Shown one piece after another: positions 48,801-60,800 of a stretch of DNA of 64,000 nt (the stretch's first letter is position 1; each line of letters begins with the position of its first letter). A program made the position numbers and the translations under genes. This DNA is from Tyto alba (Eukaryota; Chordata; Aves; Strigiformes; Tytonidae): the NCBI RefSeq assembly GCF_018691265.1, contig NW_024881272.1, positions 23,673,323 to 23,737,322 on the forward strand. The letters are read 5' to 3'. The notes under the pieces are model-generated. The model worked only from the letters and a program-made list of their open reading frames with translations, had not been told where the DNA came from and did not search any database.

Positions 48801-51800
48801 TAGTGGGGAGCCCAGCACTGGACCCAGCCCTCCGGCAGTGCCTCCCCAGTGCTGAGCAGAGGTGAAGGGTGCCCTCCCTCGCCTCTGCCTAATGCAGCCT
48901 GGGGTGCTGTTGGGCGCCTTTGCTGTAAGGGCGTATTGCTGGCTCAGTTCAGCTGCTCTCCCAGGACTTCCAGGCCCATCTCTGCAAAGCTGTTTTCCAG
49001 TAGGTTGGCACCCAGCCTGTATGGCATAGAGTTATACCTCCCCAGGCTCACGACTTTGCATTTCCCTTTGCTGAGCTTCATGAGATGTGTCTGCCTGTTT
49101 CTCCATGCCTTTTCCATATTTTTTGTCAGCAGGAGGCCCACATTTTCCCTACTGTTTCTTTTGCTGCTAAATTAGCTGTAGAAGCGCTTCTTGTTGCTGT
49201 TCATGTCCCTCACCATTTTCAACTCCAGTCAGGCTTTGACCTTCCTAAGCCTGTCTTTGCACACCAGGGCAGTGTGTCTATATTCATCCTAGCTCACCTG
49301 ACTCTGCTCTCACCTCTTGTATTCATTCTGTTTGTTTTAAATTTTGTCAGAAGCTCCTTCTTCATCTCTACAGGTCTTCTGGTGCCTTTGATTTCCTGCA
49401 CACTGGTCTGGATGTTTCTTGAGCCTGGAGGAGTCATCCTTCAAAATCAACCAACTCTCTTATACCTGTCTTCTCTCCAGACCCATATCCTATGGGTTCC
49501 TCTGAAGCAGGTCCCTGAATAGATTTAATTCTGCTCTCCTGAAGCCCAGACTTATGATCCTGCAATTTGCCTTGTTTCTTTTGCTTTAGTTGTGACTTAA
49601 AGCTTGGTTCTGTGACTTCCCTGGAATGAGCATCAGTAGTGTTAGTATCTGTTTGTTTGTGGTGAGCTGACTAGGTTGCATGGTTTAATCTGAACAAAAG
49701 ATTTTTGTGTCAAATTCATACCTCATATGAATGAGACAGGCCAGGTCTGGGTAACTGAAAAATGTTCCTGCAGAAGACTATACTTTCTTTTGGCATGTTC
49801 TTATATTTACTGGTACATCTGGTCCTTATGTGTGTCAGTCTTATGTACCAATGCTGGTATTGATGCCATTAATCTCTTTGATTCTGATTGCTGGACACAG
49901 ATTTACCTTAGAAAAACTTCCATCTAGTTAGATGTCATTAAAATGACTCCCTTACTAGAACCGTTTCCATCCCCTTATGTGTGCCTGGAAATGGGGCTTA
50001 AATTTGCACAGTCTAGCGTCACCCTGGATTGTCCTGAGATCATGGTATAACCCAAAGTGTTTCTTCATGGTAAAGCTATGCTAACCTGTATGTATCCACA
50101 AAAGGAAAACTGGCCTAGCGGAGTTGACTACACAACTAGCCTAGGAATTATATCGGCTGTTCTGTTTCCCACAGCTCAAAAATCTGTTTGGTATCCACAT
50201 GGTCACTAATAAGTTTCATGTAGCATGAGTAGAGCCAAGGTGTAACGGGATTCTGGCGAGTGATCCACCTGCCTCTTCAGGAGTGGTTTTCTCAGTGGAG
50301 TTTGTCCAGTACCTTTCTTCAAGTTCTGCATCTTTTCCTCATACCCAGTTACCTGTAAGTAGTGGCTGTACCAGGTGATATTTAAGGGGAATGGATATAC
50401 CACTCTTACATGCTGTACCTCAGACAGAATGGCAGAATACATCCTAGTTAGCATCCAGTATTCCTGGTCAGTGCAGATGGTGAAGTGTTGGCAAAAATAT
50501 TTGCAAAGTGATTTGAGAAGGCTCTGCTTGCTGTTAGTCACTACCACCAAATTAGCTTAATTAAAACCAGCTGTGGGAAAGTGGTCTGCTGCAACTGATA
50601 AATCTCATTCCCTTCTCTCAAGTGTCTGTGGGCTTGGAGCTGGTGATAACTGCCTGCTTGGATGCAATGAGGATCTTAAGGTGGTTGCAGTTCTCTTCCA
50701 TATGTGCAATTTTGAAGTTGGCCCTAAATCCTGCTTTTGGCTCACATTTCTCCATATGGAGTCCTTGGCCTTGAGATGCTTGAGTTTGTGTATTGTGTTG
50801 AATAGCATCTATTATGGTTAGTGTTGCCATTACTTGATTTGGTTTGGGAGAATTAGTGGGCATGTTTGTTTTAGTATGGTTTAGAAAGAATGTCAAGGTT
50901 ATCCTGGAGAAGGATGCTTTTTTAAATTAACATTTAAAAACCTCACAGAACCAAAAGAACCCCTTCCCCCAGAGCCAAACCCCAACTTTAAAAACCAACT
51001 GTGTAACCCACTTAGAAACACACAGTTTGCTTTCTCTGAATGACCAGTGGTCCTTTGTGTTTTGTGAAATGGTGTCTCAGGCTTCTGCAATATTCTTTAT
51101 TTGTAGAATGCCCTATTCATGACTGTCTCCCTTCACTTAATTCTTTTCTCTCTTTCCCTATCATCTGTTCAGTCGTGCAGGCAATTTCACAGTCACACTT
51201 GTGGCCAAAAAGTTGCCTACACTGATGGCTTGTCACAAACCAAGAGGAGGCCATTTTCCATTTCTGAATTGATCCCAGACCTGCCAACATCAAGCTGTTG
51301 GGTTTTTTTGCCAGTCAAATGAAGTTGTGTTAGATGAGGCAGCTGTTTTAGAATAAGGTTAATAGAAATGACTGTTGCCTTTTATAAGGATTTCTACTAG
51401 TGGATTAATCCAGAAATGGCGAAACTCTAAAATTTGTGAATCCCAGTGAGCCTCTGAAATCCTGGCTGGGAGCATACTTCAGCAGGTGCTGAAATGCTAA
51501 TAAGGAATGGGGTCTGTCATAGAGTGCTGTGGAAGGTTTGTCTTTCTGAGATTACAGTGGGTTTTCTTTGTGCAAATTGAATTAATTTAAGAATGGGAGT
51601 TGCTCTTGGCAGCTCTCAATTTCTAAAGTTCCAGCTTTTGGTGAAATAGAGTTGGCAGTTTCACATGATCTTCATCAAAACCATTTGATATATTGGTGAT
51701 GCTGGTACTGCTGGATGCTGGATTACTCTTCTTAAGCAAGCTGTTCCCCTGTCTTGATATTTTGATTAAAGTAGTTCATTGATCTGGGTTGTGTTTTGCT

Positions 51801-54800
51801 TTCTAGTTTTGGGGTGGGTTTTGTTTTTGTTTTTCCAGAGGCCCTGCAAGTCCTCTGAAAGTCTATGTGGCCACTTGAAAGAGCAAAGCTAATACGGGTG
51901 TTTCAGAGGCATAACTGAACAACACAGACTGTTGCATTGTAGCGGATGTGTGTGAATGCATGTGACTAAACAAAAGGAGTTTCTGAAATGTTAGTTTCTC
52001 TCCTTCAATATTGTTTCACCATATAATAATAATAATGTTTTCTGTTATATTTGCGTGTTGCAAACATGCAAGATACTGTGGCTTTCCCAAATAGGGTCAC
52101 CCAAGATTTCTGGATGCAGGTGAGCCTGGTCACACTGCTCATCTGCATGCAGTTCTCTGGTAATTTACTGTTTATTTCAGTTTTACACACGAAATTTCTA
52201 TCACTGTAAGCTTCATCTCTGACAGACAAGGATCTTTTCAATACAAATTATCGTTGGACAATAAATGTTCTTGTAGCTGGAGGTGAGACTGGCCCCTTTT
52301 TAGTCCTTTCCCCTCTTGGAGTGGCAGTTTGGTTGTGCTTTTAGCCACTGCTGACTTGGAATCTACACTGAGATGTTTCTTTTTTTTTTTTAAAGAAGGC
52401 TTGCTTGCTTTGTGAAACAATTTAGTTAGATGTTCAGCAGTTTGTCCACTGGTCCTATACTGGAACTGATGTTTCTTTAGTATTTCACCTTCTGTGTGCC
52501 TTGAAGTTTGTTTTCTCACTGTCTTGTTTCTCTGCCAAGTGCTAATTTAAAGGGATTCATTGTATTTTGTATGTGGTGTGATAGGAGGAACACTTTTTCT
52601 TTAGATCGTCTCCAGCTGTATTTGCAGGGGCTGCGTGGTGTGATGATCAACTTCCTCTTTCTGCTGCTGCTATTTGAATAAGTTTTTCCATTGTCCTGCA
52701 GTTTCTGCGCATGGAAATGAGGCTGTACTGTCAGTATTTACTCTGTCTCTAGGTTATTTTTCTTATGTTTTGATGAACCAGTTTGGGTTTTTTTTCTTCA
52801 AATCAAACACTTCTGTATAATAAAATAATAGGAAATGAGAATCTGTATATGCACTGTTCAGAGCTACTGTGGTTTTGGTTCTTTGTTTTGGGGTTTGTTT
52901 TTTTTTTTGCTTGTTTTTGCCTCCATGTATGGCAGCTTTTATAGTCAAGCAGATACTCTGGGAACAGAACAGCATTTGTTTTTGGCGTCCTTCTAGGATG
53001 CACAGATGACTTCTGGAACATCTTAATTTCAGATTTGCACGTGTCAATGTTCGCTTGGTTTCGGGTGATGCAAGGCTTTTGTGTAGATGTAATGCCCTTT
53101 GTCAGACCAGTTAGTGGGTCTGGAAGATGAAGACAAGCTGAAGGGACACAAGCTGCTCTTCAAGACGTTTGGCTTTGAAAGAACATATGCTTGATATCTC
53201 TTGGTCTATATTTACTACCTATAAAATCATGTACTGTGTAGGACCTCTCAAATACAAGTTTTAGTGCATGTTTTGGAAACTTAATGAGTTTTAGGATTTG
53301 ATGGACCAGAAACCTCTTCAGATTTTGGAATCAATTGTGATGATCCTGCAAAAGACCAAACAACCCCCCTCAAACTTCCCCCTAGCCCCAAACTACAGAA
53401 AATGTGAGTGAAAAATGGATCCAACAGACTTTGTTCTGTGTCACCTTTCACATTAATAAATGGTCTGTGTCCTTGTAATGCAAAAAAAAGGTAGAGAATT
53501 ATAATTCTCTGGAGAAGATGCCTATAAAGCACTTGTATTCAGGAGATGGTTTATGCTCATACGCTTTTCTTGTGCCTTACTCCTTCCTGTCATTTGTGTT
53601 TTGAGCAGACACAGCAGAGGTGATAGGTATCACTATAAAGCTGTACATATGCACTTGTTGGACACTATTCTGACATCTGGGCCAGATGTTGTGTGCTTTA
53701 AGGTTTTGGGGAGGCTTTTGACCACAGGCTTAATATCATAAGTAGTAGATAATTTTCAAATAAACTTAAGAATGTGAGTTTCCTGTTGGAAATATAAATA
53801 TTTCTGCTTTTGAAGGAGAGGTTTCTGAGAGCTAGCTCGCAAAAACCAATACGGAGAAAAAATTTTTTCCGTACCAGGGTGAGGGGAAAAAAAAATGGTT
53901 GAATGGTTCCAGTAGTCATAAAAACAAGACCAGGCTATTAAAAGAGTTGTTATCCTAATTGCCATTAATAGCATGTAGGTATCTTTATGTAAAACAAAGA
54001 TGTGCAGCAGACTTCCAGAGCTCTCTGACAGTTGTGTGAGCATATGAAAGTTTAAGACACTGTCATTAATACATTTCTTAGACTGTAGTTTGTTAAGGTT
54101 AAAAGCCCATGTCCATATTTAATACTACAAGACTAAAGCAATGTCTATGTAATTGTGAGTTCTTTGTATTTTATAATATCTAAGGTAACAATGTGTTTTG
54201 CTAGTACTATGAAAATACAGAATTTTCCTTGTGCCAGTGCCGTGCAATAACCTATTCAAAGAATTTTAGTGCATTTGTCTTTAGTTTGAAACTGAAATCC
54301 TTTTAAGGACAAATTTAAGGGTATTTTGCTTTCTATATAATTTCAAGTTGCTAGTATGCAATAAAGAGTAATAATGTTTGAAAGTTTTGAGGGGTTTTTG
54401 ATATGAAAATTGCTTGGTGTTCTAGAAGTTTTGTGAAAATTACATATGTGAGCACTAACCAAGAAAACTGAAGGGAGTGTGCTATTTACATTTTTCTACT
54501 GATTGCAATAAATAAGTATTATTAGGTTAAAATTACTTTTAAAAATACTTAAGAACAATTTGTACCTTTTGAAGTGTGACTGAAAGCAACTTGAGAGCTT
54601 TGATCAGTTAATTTTTGCTTACATCTGTTTTGTATCACCAAAATATGTGGAGTCTGGCCCTTAGTTTGCAAATGATGTATTAGAATATTTTCAAGGGTTT
54701 ATGTCCAAGTCAGTGTTGTTTGGTGCTTTTAATTAAAAAAAAAAAATAAAAAAAATTAGTTGGGATCTGTCACCCTCCTATCCAGTATTCTTGTTTGAAC

Positions 54801-57800
54801 TAAATAATAGCTATACTAATGATTGTTAGACACATTCCACACAGAATAATGAGATTTACCATCGATTCAGTAGTTTTTTGCCTTATGTCAGTAAATTGGT
54901 CTATCCTCTAAATACTCATAATACTTAAATCCAACTCATACACAGGTAAGTCTAAATACAATTTCCCTTGTGTCCCTTGATGTACCCAGTGTACAAATTT
55001 GCTGTTAATTTTAAAGACAGCTGCGGTGTTGTTTTGTTACTGATATTATCTGGGAAAACACTAGTAGTGACACTTTTATAATAAATGTGTTAAAGAATTC
55101 AGAATTTTGAAGTAGTAGCTAGAGGTCTACATTCAGAAGATAACCCATTCTGAACCTAAAGCAAGTGCTTTACGTTTGAATACACGAATACTGTATTCCT
55201 TGATTAAAATAGTGAATCTTTTATTCAGAAATAAAATACGATTAACTTCATATTGCTTTGATTAAAGACAGGTACTACTACTGATGCCCAGGAAAATGTT
55301 CTTGAACTGAGCCGGTACTATCTTACTGACCCACATTTTCACATTTGTTCCTGTGTAATTTCTCAACTGCCAATATCCATTTTCTGTCTTGCCACATGGG
55401 TTGTAAGCTTAGAAGAGAGATGTTTTACTGTTTTGTAATTTATTACATGTTCCACTGTGGAATTTGGGTGTATGACTGAGTGCTATAGTAATAATTGAAA
55501 CCAAAATATGAGACTTGGTTTAGGAGGACATGAGCTCCTTAAAATACTGAGAATCTGCTCAGGATTAATGAAAGGATTTCTCTCTATCAAGAGAAAAACC
55601 TCTCAGATACCAGCTTTATTGGTACAGTTTGGCCTATTTGTTTTTGTGACTTTATGGTAGATCTGTACCTTCTCTACATTTGTGTTCCTCAAAGCCAAGC
55701 ATGTTTTCATTGAACTTCTGCAGCACCTTGATCTCCCCATCTCCTTTGCATTTGGGGACTGTTTGACCATTTTTTCTGGAAAGAGCAACCTCAGAGGCTG
55801 GTACTGTTGGCCTTCCCCTGGAATGGGGAGCTGTGATGGACACAAAGGAGTTACACATACCAGATGCTCGGAGTGAAGCACCATGTTGTCCTTGTGCCCA
55901 GAGTTTCACTGGTCATGACACTGTGAAGTTATGTAGTACATCCAAATAAATACTGACCTTATGAGCAAAACATACTAGCCTTTCCTGCTACCAAACGGTT
56001 ATTTGGGCACTGCTGAAGACAATAGCAATGTAATATCTTTCTGAAGCATTTGCCAGCTGGCGCAGGACATTGCATCTTTTCATTCAGTTCATTCATTGCA
56101 GAATAAAGAAAATTGGCATGCTCAGAACATTTTAAAAATACATCTGTTCGGAACATGAGTGTTGTTTCTTGCTTTGTTAATTTGCCACTTCATTACGAAC
56201 GTCCTGATGGAAAAGGAGCAGTGCACACAACAGCAAGTGTAAAAGTTGGTTAGGCTCCATGAAATTCATAAAAATTCATTAAAGAAATATTGCTACATCT
56301 TTCAAGTTCTGTATCACTAAGAAAGTTGTAGTGTCAGTTAAATGACAGGAACTTGAGAGCTGATGGAGAGTTACTTTGCAGTTTACCATGTAAACAGTAG
56401 ATCTTGATGCCACATAAAATTATTGAGACAAGTGATAATACTTCGCTATATCCATTCTTAGCTCTCAAGCCTTTTTTCTGAAGATCTTTTTTAAAAAAAA
56501 AAAAGCAGATTGTTTATTTTTACATATGAGAAACAATTTCATCAAAGGACTTGATCAGGGTTGCACAGGTTATAGCAAGGTTACCTGTATTGACTGTTTT
56601 ATCTTGGCCATGAGTTTGCAGAGATGACCTCTCTGAACCAACTGTGTCTGAGCTCCCTAGAGCAGAGCTTGTGTGTGAGCCTCATCGCTCTGTGTCCAGT
56701 TTCTTGGAGTGGAAACTGGCTGGCTCCAGGCTGAAACAAAAAAGGGATCTAATATCTGGGCAGAGTGAGTGGCCAAGGAACTTGGGTTCGATTCTAAGCT
56801 TGATTATGAAGTCATCTGTCAATAAAAAGGCTGTCAGAAGTGGCGAGAACCTGAATGGCCTGCTTCAGTACTGTATACTTAAAAAGTTAGTGCAATATAA
56901 ATGAAGGTAGTATTTAAGGAGATGGTGGTGAGAGCAACAACGCAGAAACTTTTCAAGTTTGTACTGTACGTAAGTGAATTAATATTTAGATGAGAATGAA
57001 ATTTTTTCATTCTTATGATATCTCACAATGATATGCATTCTCAGGTGAAGGTGAATCTTCCCCTCAGTTATGTTATAGGAGACAAGCATCAGCCCATTCC
57101 CACATCTCTATGCCAATAAATACAGCCAGGTGGCACACAGGACAGGCATTCAAATTTAGTGCAACAGAAACTGTAATGCAGCCTTGTTCTAAGACAATTT
57201 ATTAAAGTAGAAAATCCAAAGTTTATTGGAAGTGTTCTTTACAATCAGATGTTTCCTGTTGCTGAAGACGTGTCCTGTTGCTGTGTGACTTTTCCCTTCC
57301 CATAAAGGGAGTAAGTTTAAACTTTGTACCAGGGTCTACTATCAGTTGCAGACAGCACTGGACTGAAACTCTTCATGTGCTTTGCTTGCCAAAACTTGCA
57401 GTCCCTGTATCTACTGCAGTTAGCTTGCACATCTGTGATTAGGAAGCATGCCTGTGTAGTGTATGTCAACTTTATATACCCCATCTTCTTAGATATTGAA
57501 AATGTTAGAGTAATGCTTCTCAAACAATACACTTGAGATAGTAACTTCTTGTGGTGTCTAAGCATGGGAACACTGCTGATTGTTTTTCACAGAGTACGTA
57601 TGTAGGAGCTGAGATGACTAGTAAGAGTGGTCTTATGTGTTTCCTTTGACCTTTACTAACGCTGGGTGAAGTGGTGCGTGGGGGATGTTGTTAGTGCCTT
57701 GAGTTTTGAATAAAGAATATGAGTAACTCAGAGCATCCTTGAGGCTGTGGTACAGAAGATGTTCTTGTAGTGACCAATGTTCTTAACACAGTGCCATCTC

Positions 57801-60800
57801 ACTGTGTTCAGAAAAAGGTGAAGAAGTAGGAAAATCAGTTGTACTAGAGAAGAAAGAGCTTAGTAACCAACCAGTGAGGCGGAACACAACATTAATGCAA
57901 AAGTAAGATATTTAATAAATTAGGATAGCATTTATCATTAAACTGAATAAATTACTTAGCCCTTCCCTAAGTTTGTCTTCAGCAAGTAAAATAAAGCATT
58001 AGGAAGTGAAGAATGCCCTGCCAAGTAATTTATAAGTGCAGGCAGTTGTCCTTTTTTACCAAATCTAAGGAAGGATGTTCATGCTTTAGGTATCTAAGTG
58101 AGATCTCTGAAATAGAACTGAAATGATTTAGTTCCTTTCAATTCTTTGGCTATAAGAATTATCTAGAATGTTGCATAGTCATGATAAGAGTGGGGGGGTT
58201 TTTCTAACTATTTTTTCTTCGGGGCGCAGGATGTTCTGAGACAGATCTTCATGCCAAATGAATCCTGACAGTACTATGTTTTCTGAGAGTGGTGCTACTT
58301 TTGTGAACTTTGTTTTCTGACTAGATGAAATATAAGGATAGTTTTTGTTATTACTGACCTTTTCCTCACTAAGTTACGAAGAGTTTTGTGTATTAAGCTC
58401 TCCATCTCTGGTATATGTCATGTTATAGAATACTGATCTCAAATAGAAAAAAAGATTTTGATGGCTATTGGGGTGTCTGATCCTAACCTTTTCAGTACTC
58501 GACTGAAAAAGGGAGATAGCTGAATGACAGACCCTTTTCTTTATGGATAGTCTTCTAATTCTGTAGTAGAACAACAGCACTTAAAATCCTTCTTTTCATT
58601 CTGACTCTGAATCAAAATTTTATTCTTTAATGGTCTTACTGCAATTGCCATCCCCAGTCCAGATGATGAAGCTCTGCAGGATATCTGGTCTTTGATCAAG
58701 CTCTGGAGGTAGAAATTACATTAAATGTTATTAAATGTAGGTTTCAATTCTGTAGGAATCTGTCGGAGTATCTGGAGAGAAGGGGTATGGTATGAGAATC
58801 TTAACAGTGATCATGCATCCAAGAAAGCAGTGCAGACCTCAGAGCTTGAGACTCTGTATGAGGATGTGCCAAATTACAGCCTTATGTTGTGATGTATTAT
58901 TGTATTCTCTGTTTGGCTTGGTCTGTGGAGTGTATTACTGTAATAGTATGTGGTATCGAGGCTGTTAAGCCTTTATTATTAAACTCTTATAACTCCTGTG
59001 GGACTGATGGTTTGTGGTTTCTCAGGATCACTTCCAAAGCAGCACGCAATCATTTTTTTTTACTGATTTTTTTTTTTTTTTTTCCCTGGGTAAGTTAGTT
59101 TATTGCTAAAGTCTGGGTTGTTTTGTTTTGGTTTTTTTTTAAAAAAAGGGATAAGAGAAGTTATTAGTTCAGCTTCTTTGGTTTCCAGTAGGATGAGACA
59201 AGTATCTACAAATCCTTGCAGGGAGAATCTGTAAAAAACAAAAAAAGTTAGTGGCTACTCAGGGGGACCTACTGTAAAACTCTTAACTGAAATCCTGAAA
59301 CAGCACTTAAGTAAAGATATGGGCTATATACAGCTCTTGATTAAATGTGGATTATATTTGCTGTTCCCATTCTGCATTGCCACTACTTGTTTTCAGTTTG
59401 TGTGTCCCATTTCCATCAATGATAAAATCAAAGCAAGGACAGTATTTGCATTGGAAGTTGGTCCATGTATTTGATCTTACATGATTTCAGAAGCTTGACA
59501 CAATTGGGCTTTAAGAGCTGTTTCCACATATCTCTCGAGTGCAGTACCCATGCGTGATGCTAAACGTTTATCCTGTGGTGTCCATATCTCTTTCTTGGAG
59601 TTTGAAACTTAAGATGTTTTCCAACATGGCCTTGTTTCTCTCTGTCTGCAGTTCGTTGGTCAGGATCATCACTCCTTTATGAAGACCCAAGTCTTCATTT
59701 ATTTTTCTGTTCAGAGACTAAGGAGTGGAAAAGATTCTGCAATCTGTAAGGAATAGCAGTTAAGTAGTTATTTTGTGTCCAGAAATGCCTAGATTTAAGG
59801 TGCACAATACATGCAGCAAGATGAGTAATTGAATTTGCCTTTGTTGGGTACAGGGGGAGAGTGGTGTAGAGTCATCCAGGCCCTGAGAAAGCTCATGGTT
59901 AAGAAACAGGAGGAAGAATTTGCAGACCTAAGATGCAAAGGGGTATGCATGTGTGAAGAGATAAGGGGTCAGTGACACTTACAGTGCATCCTTTGCCTTG
60001 AAATATAATCAATCCTCATACCTGGGTGGCTTATCTGGACTGTGGTATAAAGCCAGCAACAAATGTAGCCACCTCAGATTTGCAGGATTTTTTTTTTTTT
60101 TTTTTTTTTTACTGTGGGACACAACTGGGCAAATCCAGTTGTGTTCCTTCAGAGGCAAGTTCAGCTCTGCATTCAGTATGGAGTGTTGTAGGAGCAGAGT
60201 TTAAATTTATTCCCAGAGCAGCATTGAGTCTCTCAGCCCAGGCTGTCTGGGAGCTCCTGGCTCCCGAACCAAACAGGATCCCTGTGTTTGTTCCACAGCA
60301 GTGAGCTCTCCTGGCAGAGGGTCTCTCACGGCACCCCTCCGCACTCCAGAAGGGCTGTGGTAGAGCACGATCAGGTAGCCCTGCACAGCATTGCTGTCTG
60401 GGGGATGATGGAGCAGATTCATGTGTTGGTCCAATTTTTGATGCTCTAGCTAGATGGTGGGTGGGAGGGGAAAGTGTCCCAGAGCACAGGTCCCAATGCA
60501 GCTTTGACCCAAACTTGACACAATGCAACTTTGCAGTCTGGCTGGTGAGGTCTCAGCATTATTATGCCTGTCAATGAATGCCTTCTAAATAAATGAGTGT
60601 TTCTGCTATCTTTGCTTCTTCTGATGGATTGCATCAGATCCAGAATTGCATTTGGGTTTTGCTATATCTTGGTTGGTTTTTTGTTTGTTGTTTTTTGGGT
60701 TTTTTTTTGGTTGTTGTTTGTTTGTTGTTTGTTTGTTTTCTTTGCTTAAACTGCTGTAGCCACTAAAAAAATGATTGTAGCTAACATGAAAACAGATGTA

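Noticed and set aside
56644..56904. 86-codon + strand frame in the intron
   Set aside because: It has no recognised family or splice context, and its length is within chance expectation.
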